A stretch of 42,516 nucleotides of DNA from Candidatus Fermentibacterota bacterium (GTDB taxonomy: Bacteria > JAFGKV01). Both the position numbers and the translations under genes were made by a program. Positions 1-7,606 of this stretch are shown piece after piece. Under the pieces are notes generated by a model, which ran no database searches, was not told the origin of the DNA, and worked only from the letters and a program-made list of their open reading frames with translations. Position 1 is the first letter of the stretch, and each line of letters begins with the position of its first letter. The DNA lies in NCBI GenBank assembly GCA_030620115.1, contig JAUXFG010000011.1:1-42516 (forward strand), given 5' to 3'.

Positions 1-453
1 CGCATCGCCACAGAACAGTGCCAGACACTTCATCAAGAAGACGTTTTCTTCCGCGTCAGAAAGGGAAGACTCAAGCTGCGAATCTTCTCGGACAGTTCCG
101 GTGAGCTGATACAGTATGAACGTCCAAATACCAGTGGAGCCAAACAGTCGGATTACCAGATTTACGGCACTTCCAAGCCGCTGGAGTTGCGGAAATTGCT
201 GGCGGGTGCTCTGGGCGAGACTGTTACAGTGAAGAAGAAGAGAGAGGTCTACATGGTGGGGCAGACCAGGATTCATCTGGATGAGGTCGATGGATTGGGG
301 ATTTTCATGGAACTGGAGGTAGTCTTGAGCCCCGACCAGACCCCAGAGGAGGGGCGCAGCATTGTTTCCGATCTCATGGAGAAGTTGGGCATCCAAGAGT
401 CTGACTTGGTTCCTTGTGCCTATGCGGACCTCCTACAAAACAAGGCCGAATAA
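1..453 (+). CDS. CYTH-domain protein (class IV adenylate cyclase / CyaB-like), 5' truncated by window edge
   Basis: An open frame runs from base 1 to the TAA at 451-453, so the start lies outside the window. The 150 visible residues fit a CYTH (CyaB/thiamine triphosphatase) fold: FFRVRKGRLKLR near the start, then ELIQYERP, KKKREVY and the late acidic strand MELEVVL. CYTH enzymes form a tunnel that binds triphosphates through Mg2+ and basic side chains, and members include class IV adenylate cyclases and tripolyphosphatases. The diagnostic N-terminal ExExK strand would lie in roughly 25-35 missing residues. The true substrate cannot be read from sequence. The next gene is 316 bases downstream, so this looks like the end of its own unit. 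The family is fairly sure; the reaction is open. Confidence 0.85.
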   Translation, partial: RIATEQCQTLHQEDVFFRVRKGRLKLRIFSDSSGELIQYERPNTSGAKQSDYQIYGTSKPLELRKLLAGALGETVTVKKKREVYMVGQTRIHLDEVDGLGIFMELEVVLSPDQTPEEGRSIVSDLMEKLGIQESDLVPCAYADLLQNKAE

Positions 454-769
454 GGGGTTAGAGACTGACTGTAGCTTCGGCACAGCAGCTCAACCTCGCC
501 GTTCAGATATCGGATGCCCCTACATGGGGGAGACCCAATCTATGGCAAATCCTTGCGCCAAGAAAACGAATCCCGCGCAGTACGCGGGACTCTCGATATA
601 GCCTATTTTTGCGCGAACCCTAAATCATTTGGGAGAGAGAGCTTTCTATGTTAGTTTTGGGAGATCATCAAGATCGACGACTGCATACGAAGGAGAGGAT
701 TGTGGTGACCTCGGGCGACCAGAATCCTCTTATCGCCCAACATTCTTTGTCCGAGACTTGGAGGATGTC
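454..769. other. intergenic stretch with one short palindrome
   Basis: No convincing gene lies between the CYTH stop and the receiver gene. A reading frame open from 629 joins the receiver gene, but its first 47 residues have no family resemblance and the good ribosome binding site is at 770. The only structure noticed is the CCCGCG/CGCGGG hairpin at 572-588. Confidence 0.6.
572..588. repeat. dispersed hairpin CCCGCG-CAGTA-CGCGGG
   Basis: A perfect 6-bp stem with a 5-base loop. The identical 17-mer recurs at 20938-20954, and a variant with loop TCCAA is at 14779-14795. All three are intergenic. There is no clear T-run after it here, so it is a short dispersed palindrome rather than a clear terminator. 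Confidence 0.7.
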
Positions 770-1216
770 ATGACACCGTCAGAGAGAACCTCTCATGAAG
801 AGACCATCCTCATCGTAGATGACGATCGGAATATCAGGCTTGCCACGCGTGAGATCTTGAGGCGAGGTGGGTATGAGGATGTGCTTTCCGCGTCTACAAG
901 CGCCGCGGCTCTCGAACTCCTCGAGGAGAAGGGCGGAGCGATCTCTGTTGTCATTCTCGATGTGAGGATGCCCGACATGGACGGAATGGCCGTTATGGAG
1001 CATTTGGTCAAGGTCCATGCATTCCCCTTGGGCGTCATCATGATCACGGCCTTTGGAATCAAGGAAAAGGCTGCTTTCTATGAGCTTGGCTCTGATATCG
1101 TTTTTCCGGCAGGATACGTGGAGAAGCCATTCGATCACGCTCTCTTGCTTTCTGAAGTCACCAAGGCCATGGAGCAGGCGCGGACCAAACGATCCGAGCA
1201 AATCGATACGCCCTAA
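770..1216 (+). CDS. stand-alone response regulator receiver (CheY-like)
   Basis: A 148-residue single receiver domain with no output domain. The acidic pocket is at D17-D19 (IVDDDR), the phosphoacceptor is D64 in ILDVRMPDMDG, the switch Thr is in MITAFG, and the conserved Lys is in VEKPFD. Such proteins pass phosphate from a histidine kinase to a partner or act in phosphorelays. I chose the ATG at 770 because GGAGG lies five bases upstream; the longer frame from 629 adds sequence with no domain. No kinase is adjacent. The nearest is the hybrid kinase ending at 7607 on the other strand, and pairing with it would be a guess. The gene is followed by about 1 kb of repeats. Confidence 0.9.
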   Translation: MTPSERTSHEETILIVDDDRNIRLATREILRRGGYEDVLSASTSAAALELLEEKGGAISVVILDVRMPDMDGMAVMEHLVKVHAFPLGVIMITAFGIKEKAAFYELGSDIVFPAGYVEKPFDHALLLSEVTKAMEQARTKRSEQIDTP

Positions 1217-1283
1217 GGGTTCGCTCAGAATTGAGTCCGCAGTCTTGGACAGGTGCTCGCACTGCATGGCAAGATACTACCAC

Positions 1284-1370
1284 TGTCATTCTGAGCGACT
1301 GAGAAGTGCGAAGAATCTCTCCGGGATTACCCAGAACTGGGCCTTCATGAGGGATTCTTCGACAGTTCAG
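1284..1370. repeat. palindromic dispersed repeat (GTCATTCTGAGC...GAAGAATC type)
   Basis: The core at 1309-1361 is an imperfect palindrome: CGAAGAATCTCTC pairs with GAGGGATTCTTCG (12 of 13), and CCCAG/CTGGG close an inner stem. From memory, this repeat type is common in environmental genomes and is often mis-annotated as peptides of the HSERLRSAKNLS type. It is non-coding. Only one copy was seen in this window. Confidence 0.75.
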
Positions 1371-1502
1371 ATCCATCGCCGCTGTCCGGATCGCCAATTC
1401 GTGACGCAGTCATAGTTCCGATAGTCGGAGTCAGTCAACAGGAGGCTCTTTTGAACTATTTAAGTATATGCGCAGAAACTTAATCAAATTCCACAGAGAT
1501 TG

Positions 1503-2020
1503 GAGATGTTTCAGGACAGGCCGGGAAGTGGTTTTCGCTTTCGGAATCCTCCTTGCAATGACTGAGGCCCCGGGGGTCATCGCGAGCGGTAGCGCGGCGA
1601 TCTCAATGAGCGGATGAGATTGCTTCGTCGCTACCCTCCTCGCAATGACAGGCGGAGGAGCTGGTCATCGCGAGCGGTAGCGCGGCGATCTTAATGAGCG
1701 GATGAGATTGCTTCGTCGCTATCCTCCTCGCAATGACAGGCGGAGGAGCTGGTCATCGCGAGCGGTAGCGCGGCGATCTCAATGAGCGGATGAGATTGCT
1801 TCGTTGCTATCCTCCTCGCAATGACAGGCGGAGGAGCTGGTCATCGCGAGCGACAGCGCGGCGATCTCAATTGAGGGCGGATGAGATTGCTTCGTTGCTA
1901 CCCTCCTCGCAATGACTGCGGGTGGCACCACGGTTCCGGGATCTCTCTACGGGATCTTCTATTCCTATCATGAGCCCTAGCGTTAAGCCGAGACCGTAAA
2001 ACGAGAGAATGAAACATCCC
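1503..2020. mobile_element. MITE-like element, copy A, with four internal tandem units
   Basis: The ends are inverted repeats: GAGATGTTTCA at 1503-1513 and TGAAACATCCC at 2010-2020 (10 of 11 paired). They match the ends of the complete copy at 23998-24201. The left arm (AGGACAGGCC) and the last 100 or so bases (TTCCGGGATCTCTCTACGGG through CCGTAAAACGAGAGAA) are shared with that copy. The flanks 1495-1502 and 2021-2028 match at only 6 of 8 positions, consistent with an old target duplication. The interior is four copies of an 88-bp palindromic unit. No transposase is encoded, so any movement would need one supplied elsewhere. Confidence 0.8.
1576..1927. repeat. four tandem 88-bp palindromic units
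   Basis: GTCATCGCGAGCG recurs at 1576, 1664, 1752 and 1840, an exact 88-base period. Each unit can fold on itself because GTCATCGCGAG...GTAGCG pairs imperfectly with CGCTAC...CTCGCAATGAC. Its reverse complement translates to the CHCEERSDEAIS peptide, a well-known false protein in many genomes. Units differ by a few bases. There are no unique spacers, so this is not a CRISPR array. Confidence 0.9.
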
Positions 2021-2231
2021 AAAGATTCGACCCATTATGCAGTGCGTGGATCAGACTTGCCTCGCTCGATTCCAAGTGATATCCTTGGATCGACATATGA
2101 GGTGCGTATGAGGCATCCACGGAATTATCAGGTGCGCAGAGGCAGCCCTTGGTCAGGATTATTGGCGGGAAAGCTGAGGCGTTTGGATTCGGCATGTTGA
2201 TGATGACGCCGATTGCTTTGGGCAGAGAAAG

Positions 2232-2591
2232 ATGATCCACAAAGCGATAGAGAATGGGAAGCAGAACACTTCCGCTATAAGGCCGGAAGTCATTGACCGG
2301 GTTGTTGATACTATCGTGCACAAATGCCGGCCGGAAAAAATCGTAATCTTCGGATCGGCAGTCACGGGGCGGATGCATCCTGGGAGCGATGTGGATCTAT
2401 TTGTCGTGATGAACACGTCATTGCCGAGATACAAACGCTCGGCGCCGATCCGTCTCCTGTTCGATCCATATCCCTGTCCCATGGATATTCTCGTATACAC
2501 ACCTGAAGAAGTCCGGAAGTGGAATGGTGTCACAAATCACATCGTCACTGAAGTATTATCAAAAGGAGAAGTAGTATATGAGAGAACGTGA
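2232..2591 (+). CDS. MNT-type nucleotidyltransferase (antitoxin-like)
   Basis: A 119-residue minimal nucleotidyltransferase. FGSAVTGR is followed by GSDVDLFVV, giving the GS and DxD motifs of the polymerase-beta superfamily. In known MNT/HEPN pairs this small protein is the antitoxin, and some members transfer AMP groups to the HEPN toxin. The expected toxin gene starts inside this gene's 3' end (ATG 2578, TATGAG overlap) but is broken by a stop. The antitoxin frame looks intact. The ATG at 2232 has only a weak upstream purine run, so the start is moderately sure. It lies about 210 bases after the copy A element. Confidence 0.8.
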   Translation: MIHKAIENGKQNTSAIRPEVIDRVVDTIVHKCRPEKIVIFGSAVTGRMHPGSDVDLFVVMNTSLPRYKRSAPIRLLFDPYPCPMDILVYTPEEVRKWNGVTNHIVTEVLSKGEVVYERT

Positions 2592-2961
2592 CATCGAATT
2601 CGTCTTTCAATGGCTGAAGAAGGCTGAATTCGATCTGATAACGGCTCGTCAAGTGCTCAAACTCTCCGATGGCCCCGCCGACACGCCGTGCTTTCATGCG
2701 CAATAGGCGGTAGAAATCCTTGAAGGGCTCGCTGACTTGTTCGATGCTCGTGTGGAAGATATCCTTCAACCCGGTGAATCACCTCTGAGATCACAAGCAC
2801 GAAGCGTTTTCTGCTATTGGGCGGTCCGTGAGCTCGAGCACACAGCGAGCTCAATCGCCCTCTATCTGGGATTGACCCAGCCGGCGATCAGCAAGGCGGT
2901 TGCCTGCGGAGAGCGGTTGATCCGGGAGTTCAGCTTTCAGCTTGAACATCGAAAGGAATAA
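2578..2961 (+). pseudogene. truncated HEPN toxin running in frame, across an amber stop, into a transposase-type HTH tail
   Basis: The ATG at 2578 has a good AGGAG and overlaps the MNT gene, as in MNT/HEPN operons. The first 42 residues (WLKKAEFDLITARQ, CFHAQ) match the start of HEPN toxins, then TAG at 2704-2706 stands where the family usually has a second Gln (HAQQAVE). The frame stays open to TAA at 2961. From about residue 47 it is no longer HEPN: ARSVFCYWAVREL, then LGLTQPAISKAVACGE. That is the helix-turn-helix tail I recall from long REP-associated (TnpA_REP, Y1) transposases. The catalytic end of HEPN is missing. I read this as a recombined, decayed toxin plus transposase remnant; readthrough is possible but unsupported. 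Confidence 0.7.
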
Positions 2962-3045
2962 TCTCATGAACGACACAAACCAAGGCCCCATGAAATTCCT
3001 GACAGGGGAAGTAATGGGTCGAGGCGGGGGTGAACGGAGGAATGC

Positions 3046-4875
3046 GTGCCTAACATGATGGTTGTCTTGATGCTCTTCTGTGGGTTGCTCGCCACCGGTC
3101 AGAGTGCTGGCGCCGAAATCGACGCCCTTATCGATTCCCTGCGTGTCACCCAGGGTGAGCAACGCGTGGACTTGCTGAATGCCATAGCGTCTCGCTACAT
3201 AGGCACTGATCTACAGCTGAGCGCCGAATATGGCACAGAAGCCCGACAGTTGGCCAGCGACATCGGCTATATTTGCGGCGAGGCAGAAGCTGTTCGCATC
3301 CTAGGGGAAGCGCACTTTGCTGAGAGCAACTACACCATCGCCCTGCCATATTTCCAGGAGCTCCGGGGTCTTTACGCCAAATGCGGCGATCGCACTCTTC
3401 CGCCCATATCGCCGAGAAGAGTTGGTGATTGTTATTACCACCTCGGCAACTACGATGAGGGACTAAAGCGCTATTTCGAAAGTTTGAGAGAGCTCGAGGG
3501 TCTCCTTGAGCAGGGCTGTGAAGAGGACATGCGACTTCGCATTGGCCACCAGTATGGCGCTATAGGCAATGCGTATCGTTTCACAGGGGAAGCTAAAAAG
3601 GCTCTGGAATACTACCACAAGTCGTTGGATTTGTATGAACAAGAGGGCTACACCATTGGGATCGCCGGAATGAATTGCAATATGGGAAACATCTATCAAG
3701 AACGGCAGGAGTATGACAAGGCACTCGATCATTTCTTTCGAGCCAAGACCGTGGCAGAGGAATTGTCAGACAACTACCTACTGACGATGGCAATGACAAA
3801 CATTGGATCGGCATATCTGGATTTAGGAAATCCCGACGAATCATTGGGCTATTTCATGGAGTCGTACGAGATATGTGAAGGTGGTAATCGACGGAGAGGA
3901 ATCCTTCATAATCTGACGAGAATAGGGGACGTCTATTACAAGAAAGGTGACTATGAAGAGGCCAACAGAAATTACGTGAATGCTCTTTCCATAGCAAAGG
4001 AATTAGACGATAATAACATGTTGAGCTCCCTCAATAGAAGTCTATCTAAGAACTATGAAGCAGTCCACGACTATAACTCGGCTCTCACACATTACAAGAT
4101 ACATTCCTCGATCAAGGATAGCCTTCTCAATGTAGACAAGATCAAGCGGCTCAGCGAGCTGCAGATAGCATACGAGACCGAGAAAAAGGAGAAGGAAATC
4201 GAAATCCTGAAGAAGGACAAGGCCGCTCAGGATGCCATGAGACGATTGCTGATTCTGGCGTTCTGTCTAGCCTTGGTTGCAATTCTGCTTCTCGCAAGCA
4301 GATACCGACTCAAAGTCCGCACAAGCATTGAGATCGAGAAGAAGAACGATGATCTCACCATTGCGCGAGAGAAGGCAGAACGCCTCTCAAGAACGGATGA
4401 TTTGACGAAGCTGCCGAACAGGCGCGATATTACTGAGAGGATAGAGCAGGAGCAGATCCGTTGTCAGAGAAGCGGGAACCCATTCGTCCTGGTACTAATC
4501 GACATAGATGATTTCAAATCCTTTAACGATCGATTTGGGCACGACTGCGGGGACTTGGTTCTGATTACCCTCGCGCGCCTTCTTCTATCACTCTTGCGTG
4601 AGCAGGACTGCGTGGGGCGGTGGGGTGGAGAGGAGTTCTTGCTGCTCTGCCCCGAGACTACGTTGCACGGCGGCCAAATACTCGCAGAAAAGATCAGGAA
4701 GTCGATTCAAGAGGAGCGCATCAATTGCCAGCAGATCGATCTTTCCGTCACCATGACATTGGGTGTGAGCGAGTTCGCTCGGGGAATGAGCATTGACGAA
4801 TGTATCAAGAGGGCGGATCAAGCATTGTACGAGGGCAAGGAAACCGGCAAGAACCGCGTGGTTCTTGCCGGGTAG
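3046..4875 (+). CDS. membrane diguanylate cyclase with periplasmic TPR sensor region
   Basis: 609 residues from a GTG with GGAGG five bases upstream. Order: signal peptide (about 1-23); a long TPR region (about 25-370) with repeats such as YHLGNYDEGLKRYFESL; a charged coiled coil; one membrane helix near 400-417; and a GGDEF domain from about 440. The active site is GGEEF at 527-531, preceded by the RxxD inhibitory site REQD five residues before it, so it should make cyclic di-GMP and be product-inhibited. The topology puts the TPRs outside the inner membrane and the cyclase inside, so it probably senses a periplasmic protein or envelope state. It is convergent with the hydrolase gene at 4900. 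Confidence 0.92.
   Translation: MPNMMVVLMLFCGLLATGQSAGAEIDALIDSLRVTQGEQRVDLLNAIASRYIGTDLQLSAEYGTEARQLASDIGYICGEAEAVRILGEAHFAESNYTIALPYFQELRGLYAKCGDRTLPPISPRRVGDCYYHLGNYDEGLKRYFESLRELEGLLEQGCEEDMRLRIGHQYGAIGNAYRFTGEAKKALEYYHKSLDLYEQEGYTIGIAGMNCNMGNIYQERQEYDKALDHFFRAKTVAEELSDNYLLTMAMTNIGSAYLDLGNPDESLGYFMESYEICEGGNRRRGILHNLTRIGDVYYKKGDYEEANRNYVNALSIAKELDDNNMLSSLNRSLSKNYEAVHDYNSALTHYKIHSSIKDSLLNVDKIKRLSELQIAYETEKKEKEIEILKKDKAAQDAMRRLLILAFCLALVAILLLASRYRLKVRTSIEIEKKNDDLTIAREKAERLSRTDDLTKLPNRRDITERIEQEQIRCQRSGNPFVLVLIDIDDFKSFNDRFGHDCGDLVLITLARLLLSLLREQDCVGRWGGEEFLLLCPETTLHGGQILAEKIRKSIQEERINCQQIDLSVTMTLGVSEFARGMSIDECIKRADQALYEGKETGKNRVVLAG
4844..4871. terminator. terminator-like hairpin overlapping the 3' end of the cyclase gene
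   Basis: CCGGCAAGAAC (4844-4854) pairs perfectly with GTTCTTGCCGG (4861-4871) around a 6-base loop. It lies inside the last codons of the cyclase, just before the stop at 4873-4875. There is no T-tract, so function as an intrinsic terminator is uncertain. It lies between convergent genes and could serve both. Confidence 0.5.
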
Positions 4876-4899
4876 TCATGGGCCCGTGAGGAATCCGGG

Positions 4900-6954
4900 C
4901 TAGTTCAGCTGAAATGTGGCGGCACCCACGTAGTTGGATGGATCACTCTCATTCCACGCGGCATCACGAGCCACAACCGTGTAGAATACGCTGACCGAAG
5001 GGTCGCCCGCTGCTCCGGGATCGGTCCAGGCAGGAGCCGCAGTTGTTGCCACATGATTGCCGGTCTCAGGACTGAAGAAAGCCTCGTTCGAACGATACAC
5101 CCTATACTCCACCACTGCCACGTTATCCTCTGGGTCGTTCCAGGAAAGGACCACGTCGTTTCCCATCGCCTCGATGGACAGGTCGCTCACCGCGTTTGGT
5201 GGTTCTGTGTCCCTGTGGAACAATTCGTCCCAAGAGTAATAGTGCTTTGGTCTTGCGTGCGCACCCGATGTCATGGTGGCGTAGCTGATGGCGATGCAGG
5301 GCCATGAGGAGTGATATACAAGGACATTCGGCCTGATGGCCATCTGATGGACCGTGCCGGTCAGATTCATTGGAATCCACCACGCAACCGCGTTTTCTAT
5401 GGCCAGTGCTCGTTTTGTATCAAGATGGAAGTCCATGTTCAGCGAATCCGCCATCCTCTGGTACCTGATACATGCTATCGGTGGGTAGAGAACCCGATGG
5501 TGATTGGTCACCACGAGATTCCACGCCGAGAGGATCGCCGGCGCGAGGCTGTTGTCGGAAACGAATCGAAGAGAGTCTCCCACGTTGTTGATCTCGAGAA
5601 TGGCCGCAGGGATGGCATGGTCGAGGTCGTTGGGTGAGAAGAGATGGACATCATATGTGTATCGAGACGCAGAATGCTCGATGCTATAGTCTATATCAAA
5701 GATGTCATTGATGCCATTGTTGTCCGGGTCCACGGTCTCGATGGCGTTCCTGAGCGAGAAATTGAATGGTATCAGAGAACCGGGTGTAATGCCCCCCATG
5801 TCGGCATGATTGCCGTTGTCGATACAGCAGCCCAACCCGTTGCAGTTGATCCCCGACGCACACCCAATGTACCCAGCAAACGTCACCGTGAAGAATTCCT
5901 GTTCATCCGCCGAATCGGGGGAGAAGGCGGCGATCAAGGAGGTATTCGCCAGGGAGGCATGTTGGCCGGTAGGGAACTCGAAGTTCCTGGCGATGACGAG
6001 CCCGCCAGACAAGGTGTCGTCATCCGCCGTCGATTCTCCCCAACCGGACACGCTGGAGCAGTTGAACCCTTGGAAATCCCCGACTGCATTGACGCAGAGA
6101 ATATCCTCCACCGTGATGTCTCTTCCGAGCTCTGAATGGTGAGAGTCAACACCCTTGGCCATTATTCCGTCGTAGAGGCCCGTGGCTTCATCCATATACT
6201 GCGGGGGAACGGTGTAGTAGGTCCTGAAGTAGGGGAGTATGTCGTTCTCGTACTCGTCTGGTGTCCACCAATGGAACGATGTAGAGCCAATGGCGAATCG
6301 TTCAAGATTGGCTTTCGATTCCTCGCCGAGCAGATAGCCATGAGCATAGCCCATCTCGTAATGGCTACCCCACACATGCAGATATTTCTGATCGGGGTCT
6401 GTCTTTGTTCGGAGCAATCCCTTGCAGATGACCGGCTGATCCGTGGCCGGGGGGAGTGTGATATCGTCAAGATAGAACGTTGCGCCCGCAGGAACAGATC
6501 GAATCCGGAAAGCGAGGAAGACCGGCGTTCCACTGTGGGGACCAAGAGTTACGGCTTGTTCCGTCCAGGATGTCTGCGTTACCTCGACCTCGGCGAGTAG
6601 ACCGAACGAAGGGAGAGAAGGGGGCGACGAGGTCGAGGACAGGATATCGAGGGTACAGGGAGTACTGCTTGAAGATCTGAACCAGAATCGGACCAGTGTG
6701 TCACCTGTCGAGGACTCGGGTAGTACCTGGGGAGTGATCAGGTAGTCTCTGTTCGAGGCAAGGCCATCCAGGTCGGCGGCACACGAGGCGGATGCAGAGC
6801 CGGAATGCGCATCAAGATTGGACCGGACGAAGAATGCGTTGTATGCGTCGCTGTTTGTGATCATCCAGTGATCCGGGGGAAAGCAGTCCTGGGTCTCGAA
6901 GCCTTCGGTCCAGGCTAGCTGTAGTACGGTAGTGAGGATCAAAACTGCAGTCAT
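4900..6954 (-). CDS. secreted C45-type hydrolase with choice-of-anchor J and fibronectin III domains
   Basis: 684 residues. I chose the ATG at 6954 because AAGGAGAT lies just upstream; the longer frame adds 11 residues. Order: signal peptide (1 to about 15); a choice-of-anchor J / MAM-like beta domain (about 15-175, EGFETQDCFPPDHW to FYLDDITLP); then an Ntn-hydrolase of the C45 / phospholipase B-like kind (about 180-575). The likely nucleophile is C299 in FNCSSVSGWGE, which these enzymes expose by self-cleavage, followed by ARNFEFPTG, which resembles the HGRNLDW strand. A fibronectin III domain (about 595-684) ends the protein. Related enzymes cleave amide bonds in acyl or peptide substrates; the substrate here is unknown. 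It is probably extracellular or surface-bound. Confidence 0.85.
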   Translation of the reverse strand: MTAVLILTTVLQLAWTEGFETQDCFPPDHWMITNSDAYNAFFVRSNLDAHSGSASASCAADLDGLASNRDYLITPQVLPESSTGDTLVRFWFRSSSSTPCTLDILSSTSSPPSLPSFGLLAEVEVTQTSWTEQAVTLGPHSGTPVFLAFRIRSVPAGATFYLDDITLPPATDQPVICKGLLRTKTDPDQKYLHVWGSHYEMGYAHGYLLGEESKANLERFAIGSTSFHWWTPDEYENDILPYFRTYYTVPPQYMDEATGLYDGIMAKGVDSHHSELGRDITVEDILCVNAVGDFQGFNCSSVSGWGESTADDDTLSGGLVIARNFEFPTGQHASLANTSLIAAFSPDSADEQEFFTVTFAGYIGCASGINCNGLGCCIDNGNHADMGGITPGSLIPFNFSLRNAIETVDPDNNGINDIFDIDYSIEHSASRYTYDVHLFSPNDLDHAIPAAILEINNVGDSLRFVSDNSLAPAILSAWNLVVTNHHRVLYPPIACIRYQRMADSLNMDFHLDTKRALAIENAVAWWIPMNLTGTVHQMAIRPNVLVYHSSWPCIAISYATMTSGAHARPKHYYSWDELFHRDTEPPNAVSDLSIEAMGNDVVLSWNDPEDNVAVVEYRVYRSNEAFFSPETGNHVATTAAPAWTDPGAAGDPSVSVFYTVVARDAAWNESDPSNYVGAATFQLN

Positions 6955-7110
6955 GATTATCTCCTTTTCTCCAAGAGCTCGGTGCATTCATTGAATGCCG
7001 AAAATGTCCCTATCGACCAGGTTCTGCAACAGTTGACCATCCTCCGGCTGCCCCGGTTTCATCCCGACCCCGAGGCGCACGAATCAGGTTGGATCCGAGG
7101 CATACCCAAT

Positions 7111-7552
7111 GGAATCGTCATTGCAATGACTGAGGCCCGGGGTCATCGCGAGCACTTCGATTTTGCTCCCTCTGGGGCGTAGGCCCAACGGGCCGGAGGC
7201 AGCATAAACTCCGCGCGGCGATCTCAATTGAGCGGATGAGATTGCTTCGTCGCTACGCTCCTCGCAATGACAGGGCGTGGAGCTGGTCATCGCGAGCGGG
7301 AGCGCGGCGATCTCAATTGAGCGCATGAGATTGCTTCGTCGCTATTCTCCTCGCAATGACAGGTGGTGGAGCTGGTCATCGCGAGCGGGAGCGCGGCGAT
7401 CTCAATGGGCGCATGAGATTGCTTCGTCGCTACGCTCCTCGCAATGACAGGGCGTGGGACCACGGTTCCGGGATCTCTCTACGGGATACTGTATTCCTAT
7501 CGTGAGCCGTTGCGCGAGACCGAGACCGTAAAACGAGAGAATGAAACATCCC
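7111..7552. mobile_element. MITE-like element, copy B, left end missing, three tandem units
   Basis: The right end TGAAACATCCC (7542-7552) and the last 100 or so bases match copies A and C. The left part begins abruptly near GGAATCGTCATTGCAATGACTG, matching the inside of copy A; the GGGATGTTTCA end is not seen, so this copy is truncated. GTCATCGCGAG units start at 7142, 7286 and 7375 (89 bases between the last two). The first unit is interrupted by about 59 bases of other sequence at 7154-7212. The element lies between the divergent 5' side of the hydrolase gene and the 3' end of the histidine kinase gene. Confidence 0.75.
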
Positions 7553-7569
7553 GGATTTGCTAGAGATTT

Positions 7570-7595
7570 ATTCCGAGCGGTGAAAAGCTCGGAAT
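7570..7595 (-). terminator. hairpin downstream of the hybrid histidine kinase
   Basis: ATTCCGAGC (7570-7578) pairs perfectly with GCTCGGAAT (7587-7595) around an 8-base loop. On the minus strand it begins 11 bases after the kinase stop codon. No clear U-run follows, so it is a candidate terminator or 3'-end stabiliser only. Confidence 0.45.
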
Positions 7596-7606
7596 GGGTG
7601 CACGGG

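Noticed and set aside
629-769. N-terminal extension of the receiver protein
   Set aside because: The extra 47 residues match no domain and a good ribosome site stands before the ATG at 770.
1576-1927. Possible CRISPR array because of regular 88-base repeats
   Set aside because: The period is filled by one near-identical palindromic unit; there are no unique spacers and no cas genes.
2021-2231. Possible small gene between copy A and the MNT gene
   Set aside because: A 63-codon frame exists at 2009-2200 but starts inside the element end, lacks a ribosome site and has no recognisable motif.
7084-7326. Minus-strand reading frame with the peptide CHCEERSDEAIS
   Set aside because: It is translated from the palindromic repeat of copy B and is a known type of false protein.
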